NCBI GenBank assembly: GCA_022835595.1
Contig: BQUP01000003.1
Span: 1,474,975-1,538,974 of the forward strand
Source: Cystobasidium ongulense
Taxonomy: Eukaryota > Basidiomycota > Cystobasidiomycetes > Cystobasidiales > Cystobasidiaceae
Direction: 5' to 3'
Length of the DNA: 64,000 bases
Under the pieces are notes generated by a model that was not told the DNA's origin, ran no database searches, and worked only from the letters and a program-made list of their open reading frames with translations. Shown in pieces: positions 1-10,924 of this stretch. The position numbers and the translations under genes were made by a program. The stretch's first letter is position 1; each line of letters starts with the position of its first letter.

Positions 1-2
1 CA

Positions 3-872
3 AGCTGGGCTGTCGGACAATCCTACGGAGACAACCCACTCATGACTGCCGCATACTACGACTCTTCCGCAAAGAAGGGATCCAGATGGCAGCGACCTGC
101 TAGTCTACCTGAGATGACTGTTCAACGTCTATACCACTCTTCAGCTACCCTCATGGCCGATGGATCCATTTTCAACGCCGGCTCGAACCCCAATGCCGAC
201 TACATTCCTTACTCTGGCTATACCGATAGCCGAGGTATCAATTATCCTTTCCCTACCGAATATAGAGTCGAGACTTTCTACCCTGACTACTACGATCAAC
301 CCCGACCTGAACCACAAGGTCTACCTACTACACTCTCATACGGTGGTGACTACTTCAACATTACTCTTTCTGCTAGTGATCTCGCGAACAATGCATCCAA
401 CATCGACACAGTCAAGGTTGTCGTTATGAGGACTGGATACTCTACACACGCCATGAACATGGGAATGAGAATGGTCCAACTCAACTCGACTTGGACATTA
501 AACTCTGATGGATCTGGAGTTATTCACTCTGCTCAAATACCACCCAATCCTTCCATCATGGCACCTGGACCTGCTCTACTTTACGTCACTGTTAACGGAG
601 TACCTTCAGTTGGTCTTGATATCATGGTTGGAAATGGTCAAATGGGAACTCAACCTGTTGAAGATGTTCAAGATATGCCTGGTACAATCGCACAATCTGG
701 TGCTACCATTACATCTACCAATAGTGGAGTCACAGTTGGATCGAACAAGGCTTCGGGAGATAATGCGGCTTCGAAGGATACAGGTGCAGCTTCGAGATCA
801 TTATCATCGAGTACATTGATCACTGCTACTGCTACGCTTGCTGTCGCGGTATTCGCTGGTTTATTGCTATAG
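3..872 (+). CDS. glyoxal oxidase (copper-radical oxidase), 3' part, tail-anchored
   Basis: The reading frame is already open at the window edge (codons from base 3, beginning S-W-A-V-G-Q-S-Y), so the N-terminal part lies outside. The visible 290 residues match the C-terminal half of fungal glyoxal oxidases. These are extracellular copper-radical enzymes that oxidise aldehydes such as glyoxal and release H2O2. The R-L-Y-H-S-S segment carries the Tyr-His copper ligands, T-G-Y-S-T-H-A-M the second His ligand, and P-G-P-A-L-L-Y-V the last beta-sheet domain of the galactose-oxidase fold. A Ser/Thr-rich linker and a final hydrophobic stretch after S-R-S-L-S-S-S suggest a GPI-anchor signal, so the enzyme probably sits at the cell surface. 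No intron is seen in this part. The Met at base 42 is internal and not a start. Confidence 0.9.
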   Translation, partial: SWAVGQSYGDNPLMTAAYYDSSAKKGSRWQRPASLPEMTVQRLYHSSATLMADGSIFNAGSNPNADYIPYSGYTDSRGINYPFPTEYRVETFYPDYYDQPRPEPQGLPTTLSYGGDYFNITLSASDLANNASNIDTVKVVVMRTGYSTHAMNMGMRMVQLNSTWTLNSDGSGVIHSAQIPPNPSIMAPGPALLYVTVNGVPSVGLDIMVGNGQMGTQPVEDVQDMPGTIAQSGATITSTNSGVTVGSNKASGDNAASKDTGAASRSLSSSTLITATATLAVAVFAGLLL

Positions 873-1683
873 AGAAAGAGTGAAAGAAGGCCGCGCAGAC
901 GAAATGGACGTAGATATGATTTTCTTTATCTTCCTTCCTCGTACACAAAATGAAGCATAGATGTATTTGTTTTCCTTTCTTTCTTTCTTACTATTCTGCT
1001 CCCTTGCGAGCTTCCTTCATTTGGGCACCAGCACCACTGGAACGACCTATTTCTCCTACCCTACTCTTACTATCTAATTTATGCAAGAGTTTAGCCTATC
1101 CTTTTTTCTTTTCTTTGCAATGGACAATCAAGAAAGAAAACGAAACCAAACTGGCATCAAACAATCACTTTGACCGCTTTCACACCATCAACCACTCAAC
1201 AATCGTTATCGCTCATACTTCGTTTTAAGTGCACATCTTTGGATTTCTAGCTTGCTTAGTTTCTGGACCACCTTACTTCGAGACCATTCATTATTCCCTC
1301 TTTTGAGGTTAGTGTCTGGCTGAACGTATCCTGCTAGCAGTTGCTTTCTTGCTATTGTCTTCCCTCTCTCTCTCTGTCACGAATGTTTGAAATCATATGC
1401 AGTTTAAAAGACAAGCTTTGGAAGAGGTTGCTCTGACTCGTGCCTAATTGGATTGTATTTGCTTGCTGCTTTTATGCTCTCACTATGACTTGACATGACT
1501 TGCCTTTACTTTTGCTGTTCTGGATCTTGCTTTCCAACTTGATTTAATTGATGCCATATTGATGACTCTGACAATATCCTGAGCTTTGCGAGCAGAGTTG
1601 GGTTGTTTCTTGCTCATCAACCGACCGACCGACTGGACATACCTCGTCCAACCGAGTCCTACAAGACACTCGACTGCACCACG
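873..1683. other. intergenic region, glyoxal oxidase to EFL1
   Basis: About 810 bases with many T- and pyrimidine-rich tracts and a short TC microsatellite near 1367-1375. It holds the 3' end of the oxidase transcript and the EFL1 promoter. The short open frames show no family resemblance, and I see no RNA gene. Confidence 0.6.
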
Positions 1684-4600
1684 ATGGTCTCGTCAGGCAG
1701 GAAGTTTGCAGCTTCGAATACTCGCAATATCTGGTGAGTAGGCAGGCAATGCTGTTCGATTGGCATTCGCTGCATTTCATCGTGATGCTTGCGACTGATG
1801 GAGATTTGGAAACACTACAGCATCGTGGGACATGTAGATCATGGCAAATCATCATTCGCCGACTCGCTGCTCGCTGCGAACAATATCATATCAGCTCGTA
1901 TGGCTGGAAAGATGCGATATCTCGATTCAAGAGAGGATGAGCAGGAACGAGGTATTACGATGGAGAGCAGCGCCGTCTCTTTGAACTATCGCACCCTTAG
2001 GAAAAGCCCTGAAGGTATGCTTCAAGCACTTCCTTATCCCTAGAACTGGCATTGAATAACTTGCCTTGGTCCATTTCCCATTTTCGTCAACTTGCAGGTG
2101 GCGACCCAATACCTGAAGACTACATGATTAATCTGATCGATACGCCTGGACATGTTGACTTTTCAAGTGAAGTGTCTACCGCCTCGAGGCTGTGCGATGG
2201 TGCTCTTGTCATGGTCGATGCTGTCGAGGGTGTCTGCACCCAAGTAAGCAACTCGTCTGCCACATTGCTTCAGCCCTAGCAATACTTACTGACTATACCT
2301 GGTTGTTGGTTCTTTCAGACCATTACTGTCCTGAAGCAGGCATGGATGGAGCGCCTCAAACCTATACTGGTCATCAATAAACTAGATCGTATCATTACAG
2401 AACTCAGACTGGCACCTATTGAAGCGCATCATCATCTCACCCAATTAATAGAGCAAGTCAACGCAGTTATGGGAAGCTTTCATGCTAGTGAGCGAATGGA
2501 CGATGATCTTCGTTGGAGAGAAGAACGAGCTAGGAGATTGGCACAAAAGAAGGAGAAATTACAAGATGCTGCTGCTGGTCAAGCAAATGTAGATGCTGAA
2601 GCTTCAACTTCAAACAGCAGTGCTGCTCCACAGGGTGAAGAAAATGATGAAGATGAAGAACAGTATGAAGAGAGAGATGATGAAGATTTGTACTTTGCAC
2701 CTGAACAAGGCAATGTCATCTTTGCAAGCGCCATTGATGGATGGGCATTCCGAATCAGCCAATTTGCACAAATCCATGCGAAGAGATTGGGTATCAAAGA
2801 AACGAATCTACGTAAAGTACTATGGGGTGACTTCTATTTGGACCCGAAAACGAAACGAGTACTCAGTCGTAAACACCTTGGAAAGAGAAGTTTGAAACCT
2901 ATGTTTGTGCAATTTGTGCTTGAGAATATCTGGGCAGTATACGATAGTGTCATTCTCAATCCGTAAGCCCTTTCTTTACTTCTTCAACCTCAACAGCGTT
3001 TGTCTCACGTTTACTTGATGTACAGTAATCCGGACAAGACCGCAAAGATCATAGCTGCCCTTGGCGTAAAGATTCGGCCGCAAGAACTGAAAACGAAGGA
3101 GCATCGAACTCTATCGACTGCTATTTTATCACAGTGGCTGCCATTAGCTCCAGCTACTTTCAGAGCAGTCATAGAAATCATACCGCAACCCTCACAAGCA
3201 CAAGCTATACGAATTCCCAAGATGTTACACCCCGAGCTTTTACATTCGCAACTCGATGTAAAGCCTGAAAATAAGCTTGAAGAAGATATGTATTACGGAA
3301 AAGCAGGCGATGACGCTTTCGTTGTTGCGTATGTCAGTAAAATGTTTGCTGTTCCTGCTAAATCATTACCGCAAAATCAGAAGAAAGCTATGACAGCGGA
3401 AGAAATGCGTCAGAGAGGAAGAGCGAGTAGAGAAGCTGCTGCGGCATTAGCTGCTACGGGAGCTGTAGTTGTGGAAGAGGCACAACCTCTCCAATCGAAC
3501 GGAGAAGTCCTGAACTTATCAGAAGATAAACAAGATCAACCTGAAAACGACGAAGATGCTGAAGTTCTACTCGGCTTCTCTCGCTTATATTCTGGTACTC
3601 TACGAGCTGGTCAGACCGTCTATGCGATCTTACCCAAATACAACGCATCTTTACCACCGACGCACCCTCGCAATAGCAAGTTCATTTCTGCTGTGAAAGT
3701 GGAATACCTATACATGATGATGGGACGAGATCTAGTTATGGTGGATGAAGTACCATCGGGCAACGTCTTTGCTGCTGCTGGGCTGGAAGGCAAGATCCTC
3801 AGAAATGGTACATTGTGCGGTATCGGTGCACATGACGTTGCTGCCGATCTGAGCCAAGCCACTGAACATCGCGAATGCTTTGTCAACCTTGCTGGATTGA
3901 ATCTCGCAGTGAGTAGCAAGAACAGACTGGGTTTTGTCCCAATCATGCTGACCTGACTCGCACAGTCCGCACCCATCGTTCGAGTGGCTCTGGAACCGCG
4001 TGACCCGTGTACGTGTGTTCATATTTACTGTCAGCAAGAGCAATGCTGACCTCGGTAACCCATTCAGCCGATATGCCAAAGCTAGTGGAAGGCCTGCGTC
4101 TACTCAATCAAGCAGACTCTTGCGTAGAGACGCTCGTTCAAGAGACCGGAGAGCACGTCATCTTGACGGCTGGCGAACTACATCTAGAGCGATGTCTTCG
4201 TGATTTGAGAGAACGTTTTGCAAAGATAGAAATTCAAGCTTCACCGCCTATTGTTCCATTCAGAGAGACGGCTATTCAAGCTGCTGATATGCCTCCTCCG
4301 AAGACCAAGGACGCCTCAAGGGGTACGATCAATGGGAGTGTACTGAGCGGGGCGGTTACATTCACTGTCCGAGCGCGACCTCTTCCATCCAATGTTACCA
4401 AGTTCCTTATCAACAACATGGATACAGTGAGACGAGTTGTGCAGAGCGAGCGTGAACTCACATCCGGAGGAGATCACAACGCACCAGGCCTAGACGATGT
4501 TACTGCCGAGTCTGCGTCTGCTGCTCAGCAAGGAGATGCAGGAGGTTCAATAGCTCAAATGAATCCTACAGAGTTCTGGAAACAGCTAGATGCACTCTTC

Positions 4601-5620
4601 GCTACGGCAGGCAAGGATTGGGCCGATGTTACGAGTAAAATATGGGCTTTTGGCCCGAGACGCATCGGTCCAAACATCCTGGTGGATCGCTTGCCTGGTG
4701 TCACGAGATCGTATGTACTTTGACGAAATTTTGCTTCCTTATCGTAGGCTAATGTACTTGAATACAGTCTTCAAAACCGCTCACAAGCTTCCAAGACATC
4801 GAAAGGCACCACACCAGCTCGCGCAGGATCTCCCTCACCCGAAGAAACGCAACAAAAACTTGACATTCCTGAAGACTTGGAAGAAAATGACCAAGGAACC
4901 GTTAGGAAGATCAGCATACGATCATTCGACGATAGTATCGACACTGCTTTCCAACTTAGCACGCTACGAGGACCGCTGTGCAATGAGCCTGTACAAGGAA
5001 TGGCATATTTCGTAGAGAAGATCGAAATCGACGAGACTGCAGAAAACGCTGAGCATTGTGAGTTGATCAATCTAGGATCTGCAGTATTCACCACTAACAC
5101 ACTGGTTCCAGTGCAAACACGTTTCTCACAAGCAACCGGCAGTCTCATCGCTTCAGCCCAAGATGCCTTCAAGCAAGGACTGCTAGACTGGTCCCCTCGC
5201 CTCCTGCTTGCCATGTATTCTTGCGACATTCAAGCGTCAACTGATGTTTTGGGCAAAGTATACGGGGTCGTAGCGCGACGAAGAGGTAGAATAGTATCTG
5301 AAGAAATGAAGGAAGGAACATCATTCTTCACAATAAGTGCGTTATTACCGGTTATAGAAAGTTTTAATTTCGCAGATGAGATTAGAACAAAATCATCAGG
5401 CGCAGCAAGTCCTCAACTCGTTTTCCACGGTTATGAAATGTTAGATGAAGATCCTTTCTGGGTACCTACTACTGAAGAAGAACTAGAAGACTTAGGTGAA
5501 AAAGCTGATAGAGAAAACGTTGCTAGGAGATATATGGATAGTGTCAGGAAGAGAAAAGGATTGTTCGTCGAAAAGAAGGTTGTCGAACATGCTGAGAAAC
5601 AGAGGACCCTTAAACGATGA
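1684..5620 (+). CDS. EFL1: elongation factor-like GTPase 1 (EFL1/Ria1)
   Basis: Cytoplasmic GTPase of the EF-2 family that, with Sdo1/SBDS, releases Tif6/eIF6 from late pre-60S subunits. Eight exons: 1684-1733, 1821-2014, 2098-2243, 2319-2962, 3026-3908, 3966-4008, 4068-4710, 4768-5620. They sum to 3,456 nt (1,151 aa), which closes. The start was chosen because exon 1 splices to read [13 protein letters not shown], the family N-terminus with the P-loop. G3 D-T-P-G-H is at about residue 100 and G4 N-K-L-D follows in exon 4. Two acidic low-complexity insertions (about residues 200-250, and near 3540 on DNA) interrupt the G domain and domain II, as is usual in EFL1 and absent from EF-2. [10 protein letters not shown], assembled across introns 5 and 6, is the EF-2-like domain III signature. 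It converges on RAC1. Confidence 0.95.
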
Positions 5621-6363
5621 TCAGATATAGGTTCTGCGAAGTATGCTTGTTGTTGTGTAATACTCTCCATCTCCTCGCAATGCACAATTGTTCTACCCTG
5701 TTTTGTTGGCTTTTGCAGCGAGTATCTGACGACTGTACCATTAAGAAGCGACTTGAGTGTGGCATAGATCTACGAGACCTCGATACGCAAGGCCGATGTT
5801 TCGGTAGTGCTTTCTCAGTACGTGACTGCATTCGCACTTTGTGGTGCAGGGACACAGAGACGACCACGATGTTGCTGTTCAATACAAGTTAAAAAGAGGT
5901 CTAATGTCGATCTCACAAACAATAAAGAACCGACTAGCACTAGCAGACGAAGTTGAATAATGAAGAGAGCTCCAGCCACTTGCACCATCAAATCCTTCTT
6001 TCGGCGAAGCACAAGGACAAGGTAGGCCTCACACCGTCATAAGGGAAGATGATCTGGGACATTATTGGACTAAGTGAATGAATAAATGGAAAGGAAGAAC
6101 TAGAAAGAGGGAAACGAGAAAGTACTCGGAAAAATTACAGTATTACTTGAAGGAGATTTGAAAACGGGATCGCAAGGTCGAATCTGAGAGTAGAGTACGA
6201 ATGCGCAATAACAGAGAAATCGCCCGATTTGCTATATCAGATGGTAACTGCTCATACTGCTAATGCCAATGGAGAAATAACTGCATGTATGCCGTGAAAC
6301 TTGAAAGTGAAGGCAAGAGGGGCCGCCGATGAAATGATTGTGAGAGCTTCCCGATGAACATTA
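5621..6363. other. convergent 3' region between EFL1 and RAC1
   Basis: This 743-base gap lies between two stop codons that face each other. It holds the 3' untranslated regions of both genes. Short open frames on both strands have no recognisable content. Confidence 0.6.
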
Positions 6364-7362
6364 TTAACATAACACGCAGCCCTTCTTGCTCTTTTTTGTC
6401 GGTGCTGCTGGCTGGAGGACTGCCCGAATAGCTTCATCGAATACTGATTTCAGATTCTTCTGTGTGAGTGCTGAGCACTCGAGGTATCTGCGCGTGAAGA
6501 GAAGAGAATTAGACTGGGACCCCGTATGCAATCTGAATCGCGAGTTGTAGCAAATAGGACATACTGCCTTGCACCAATGTCCTTCTTCATCTTAATGCCA
6601 TCCTCGTATTCGATAGGGGCCATCCGACGCTCTCTCAGGCGTTCTCTCTGCTCGTCGTCATTCCGCAGGTCGAGCTTTGTGCCGACCAGGATGATAGGAA
6701 TATTGGGAGCATGATGTTGTATTTCAGGCCACCACTGTATGAACATTATCTTCAGACAAACTAGCCTTTTTGCAAGAGCAGAGTCGCGCATTGCTCGCAT
6801 CACGCTGAAGCTAGCCTACCTTTGTCTTCACGTTCTCAAACGACGGAGGGCTGACGAGACTAAAGCAGATGAGGAAGACGTCTGTCTGTGGGTACGACAG
6901 AGGCCGAAGACGGTCGTAGTCCTCCTGTCCTGCGGTATCCCAGAGGCCGAGGTTGATGGGCTTGCCGTCGACCATGACATTGGCCGAGTAATTGTCGAAG
7001 ACCGTAGGGACGTATTCGCCCTGTATATCAAGCATGTCAGCACATACTGGGTCCAGTGTGCTTTGATAAGTTGCATCGCTGCTGCTCACGGGAAATGCAT
7101 TCTGTCGCGTTTTGAAGGAATCGATATCACGCGCGCTCAGCCTTTTTCAGCGTGCTTCGAGGGGAGGACAAGCACGACTCACGGTGGTGTAGCTGATGAG
7201 CAGGCATGTCTGCGAGCATTTGAATGAAGCGAGTCAGCCTCTTGCTGCTGTCGTTGCAGCGGCCATCATGGGCCAGTAGGTCGCAGCACCGCGGCCATCC
7301 AGTCAATCACGCACCTTTCCGACAGCTCCGTCGCCGACTACGACGCACTTGATGGCTTGCAT
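6364..7362 (-). CDS. RAC1: Rac-type Rho GTPase
   Basis: Membrane-bound molecular switch controlling polarity and actin. Six exons on the minus strand: 7315-7362, 7183-7209, 7090-7101, 6820-7020, 6565-6734, 6364-6487. They sum to 582 nt (193 aa), which closes. The P-loop G-D-G-A-V-G-K/T is split by intron 1. Exon 3 is only 12 nt (N-A-F-P), giving T-T-N-A-F-P-G-E-Y-V-P-T in switch I. Also visible are D-T-A-G-Q-E (switch II), T-K-L-D-L-R (G4) and E-C-S-A-L (G5). The C-terminus is polybasic (K-K-S-K-K-G) and ends in the prenylation box C-V-L-C. Residues S-P-P-S-F-E-N-V and W-W-P-E-I favour Rac over Cdc42 or Rho. The RhoGEF at 54404-60569 is a possible activator (inference). Confidence 0.96.
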
Positions 7363-8229
7363 GGTGGTGATGCGTCGTTCTATGCTTGTGCTCCTGCTGC
7401 TGTGCTCTGCGCGTTGACTGTGTCTGTCTATCTGTCTATCCTGTTCTCGCTGGTACGAGGCGCGTACAAGGACACCGCCGACGTGCAGCAGCAGTCACTC
7501 TTTGACGAGTGTGGTGCGCTACGATACGAAGCAGCTGCGAGATACGCTGCTGCTGGCACTGGACTGCTCTTCTATGCACTGCTGATGGCTGCTGGGGTGG
7601 AGCAGAGAAAGGCTCGCAACTCTCGCGTCCACTGCAGTTCCAGCGCGCGATAGACGACATGGCCGCATGCAGTACGGACGGTAACAGCAAGCAGGCTAGG
7701 TGAGACAGTATACTCGCAGCGTACCAGCAGTCCTGTCTGCCGTCCATCCACCGCACTTGGAGCTCTTGCCACCCACCTCCCCCCATATGCGACATAGGAT
7801 ACGAACATGCTCTGGCAAGCTCTTCTCTGCACCTGATACCAACAACTGACTCGCTATACACGCCGATACATTCTCCAAGCACTACTATCCACCCCTCATG
7901 CCGCCCCGGCCAGCAGCTGACACTAGTACTGATGACCTACTTGAACACTCGGTGTCGTGGTATTTCTCGTGCCTTGCGCTTCTACTGGCAAGACCTGAAC
8001 CTGGATAAACGGACTAGACTGGACCATGCTTACCTTGCTGGCCAGTGTGACAAAAGAAACATCAATGACCTTTGTCTGTCCTCGGCTATTGTCCTCTTCG
8101 CATCCCTCATGACTGACGGAGGTACGGAACCTGCACATTTACAATGCATCGCGTTACAGTATCGCAAGTCAGCGTCGTGAGGCTCTGCTTCGCTCCACTC
8201 TTCACATCTCTTTAGGATTAAAAGGCAAC
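7363..8229. other. divergent intergenic region, RAC1 and serine hydrolase
   Basis: About 870 bases containing the promoters of both flanking genes. No RNA gene or conserved protein segment was seen. The overlapping small frames on both strands look like chance openings. Confidence 0.55.
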
Positions 8230-10217
8230 ATGGCCCCTCTATCGAACACCTTAGCCGCTTTCTCTGAAGATCTGCGCTCAAGATGGGGCGTGTCTGGTAT
8301 CTCGATATCCCTGCTTGATGGACGCTCACAGGGCTTCGGCCATTTACAAGTGGACCAATGACCCCAGACTCGGTCACTTTGATAGCCTCAAACACCAAGC
8401 TTTTCACTGCTGTGGCCATCGGTATTCTGGTCGACCAGGGCAAGCTTACATTCGATAGCAAGATCAAAGACCTTATCCCTGGATTCAAGCTAGAGAATGA
8501 TCATACCTCCAAACATGTTACTATCGCAGATGCACTATCGCACTCTACTGGCTGTGCTAGGTAAGTAGACGCGTCCGTCGCATACGTTGTCTACAAGACT
8601 CACGAGGTTGACCCATTACACTCCAGTGGTAACATGATCTACGCCTACCAGTACAACGACAACAGCAAGGACATTGTGGACAATGTCTGCGCCACTCGAT
8701 GCCACAAGGAGCTTCGCGAGACCTTTGCATATGACAACCGTTGCTTCAGTGTTGCAGCCTACATTATTGAGCGACTATCCGGCCAAACCTATGCCGATTT
8801 CATACGGATTCATATACTCCAGCCGCTAGGAATGACTCGCTCAACCTTCAGTAGCAAGGAGGCCGAGCCTAATGCAGCTACTCCTTCCATTACTCTGGAT
8901 GATGGTACAACCATGCAGGACCTACCATTTTGGTTTTCCAAAGTTCAGCCTGGCAACGCGTGGGAAGGTCCGGCTGGCTTGTTCTCCACCACTGCCGATA
9001 TGATCAAATGGATTGGGTATCTCATGAGGACCGTGAAGGGAGAGAATGGGCCAAGCGATCCAATCATCGTATCGACAGCTACCCTGAAAGAAATACTTAG
9101 ACCTAGGAATATCACCGCCATGCAGTTGTGGTTTGCTGGTTTTAAAAGGGGTGAAGCGGCTCATCCTGAACTTTCGGCTCCTCTCTACGGCCTTGGCATT
9201 GAGCGATACCATCTATAGTGAGATATTCAGATATGATTCGTTGCAAAACTCTTTATTGATGTGCAGGTACCGATTCTTTGCTCTCATTTTTTGCAGTGGC
9301 ATCGATGTGGCTGCCCACAGCGGTACCATGGCGGGATACAGCTCCGTCACGCTGTGGACTCCGAAGAAAGACTTCGGCATAGTCGCTCTAGCTAATCAAG
9401 TTCATCGGGGCAATGCTGTCATCAGTATTATCGCTTTGCGGGCTTTCGAAGAGCACTTCGGAATTAAGCATGCCGATTGGGAAGCCCGGTAGGCACTTGG
9501 TGCTCTTCGAGAAACATACCTGACTTGACCTTTGACTTCTTCACCGTGGATTCCTCGTCCGTGGTCGCCTTCTCAGCACAATCGCTTGTCCCAGTACATG
9601 GTCTACTGGCCCTCACAAGCTCCCGAAAATGATTATACGAGGAAATCCAGTCTTTGAAGCGTCAGATTTGCGAGGAACTTACTCTGCAAAAGGCTACAAG
9701 AACCTTCATATAGTTGGAATAGACGACAACGAAGGCGTTCCAGCAAGGGTACTCGAGTTGCGGGATCACTTTTTAAAATCTAGAGCAAAGCACTTTGGCA
9801 GGTTTGCTGGGGAAATCAGAACAGTCGCAATTTGGGATTCCTCTGAGATGTTAGGTAGAGATTTTGCTAGCTTACATCATGTTGGAGAGAATGTTTTTAG
9901 CGGAGAGTGGATGCAACTCTTCGAGGCTCATGGAGATTTCGAAGCCGTTCTCGCACCGGCTAGCGTGAGTGTGGCTTCAATGATAAAATGCGTAATTGCT
10001 GAATAGATGAAGAAGCTGATCACCTTTTTTTCATTTTGATTGATTCAACACGAACCATATGTAGGCCACCTATTGCATCTCTGGTCCGCTCTTTTACGCA
10101 TACACAAGCTCAGAGGGTAGATTGCAGCTGGAATTCAAGAATTCGTGGGAGAAAGAGGTACCCAGGATCGCTTTAGGAGAGGGCGATTTTACCTTTACAA
10201 GGATTGAGACTTTCTAG
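8230..10217 (+). CDS. beta-lactamase-fold serine hydrolase, with a frame break
   Basis: Penicillin-binding-protein/class C beta-lactamase fold, a family that in fungi includes esterases and LovD-like acyltransferases. Proposed exons: 8230-8560, 8627-9217, 9297-9488, 9577-9964, 10065-10217. The catalytic set is present: S-N-T-K (SxxK, near 8389), Y-D-N (near 8731) and H-S-G (near 9317). Exon 1 starts well (W-G-V-S-G-I-S-I-S-L-L-D-G), but the frame that leads to T-P-D-S-V-T-L-I-A-S-N-T-K is offset by one base near 8350-8358. This is either one missing base in the assembly or early decay. Downstream introns are all in phase. The acceptor at 9576 could instead be 9594. The C-terminal part (G-T-Y-S-A-K-G-Y) resembles the lipocalin-like tail of fungal members. 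Substrate unknown. Confidence 0.75.
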
Positions 10218-10924
10218 AGCTGGCAAAGTATGTCGGAGATGGGCACTTTGAGGAAAATGTCGACTCATGGAAATATTTTGACTTGCCGTTTGAAGAAATA
10301 GTAGACAGCTTTGATTTGCGCAAGCAAAGCAACTAGACGTGCACCTTGCTCGGCTTGCGTGCTGGAAGACACCATAATATCGCTAAAATGGTAGCTCATC
10401 TTGGAGCAATCTATCCAACGAGTGATTGACCGTTTACAATTTCTATCTTTCATGTATCATGTAGGCGGGCAGTCCAGACAGATCTCGGAAGCTCGCGCTG
10501 CCCGGCGACCCATCAACAGCACCAGCATGCCTGTCGTCTTGAAAGACGAAGGGCACGCCAGCTGAATCCACGCCAGTTGATGTCCTCGTAAAAACCAGCC
10601 AGTTGCTGGAATTGATCACGACGCTCTCTGTGGAAGCGGATCTCAGCGCGGCAAAGTGTAGATGCCAGAGCCTGACCAGAGAATGCACGCCTGCTCATGA
10701 GTACAAGCAGCTGCGTGTGGTGGACTCGCTGCATTCTCCAGCCAGGCCCAGCGAGGCACGAGTGTTGTGGAAAGCCAGAGCAGCAGGCGCGCTGTGAAAG
10801 CTGGATATGCTGTGATTGACAGGTTGGCTTTCGACGGACACGCCCGGTCCAGCAGAAGTTTGACTGAAGCATATACAGCATTACACAACATCAACAGAAA
10901 CACATCGCTGCCTCCAAGTTTACA
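10218..10924. other. intergenic region before the Ser-rich protein
   Basis: About 700 bases. A minus-strand open frame (10513-10881) contains an Arg-rich, mitochondrial-presequence-like stretch but has no recognised homology, so I do not call it. Otherwise nothing identifiable. Confidence 0.45.

Noticed and set aside
42-872. Independent protein starting at the Met at base 42
   Set aside because: Conserved glyoxal-oxidase residues (W-A-V-G-Q-S-Y) lie upstream in the same frame, so the gene continues off the window.
10513-10881. Minus-strand open frame with a presequence-like Arg-rich stretch
   Set aside because: No family motif, no consistent splice partner, and it overlaps other equally open frames.
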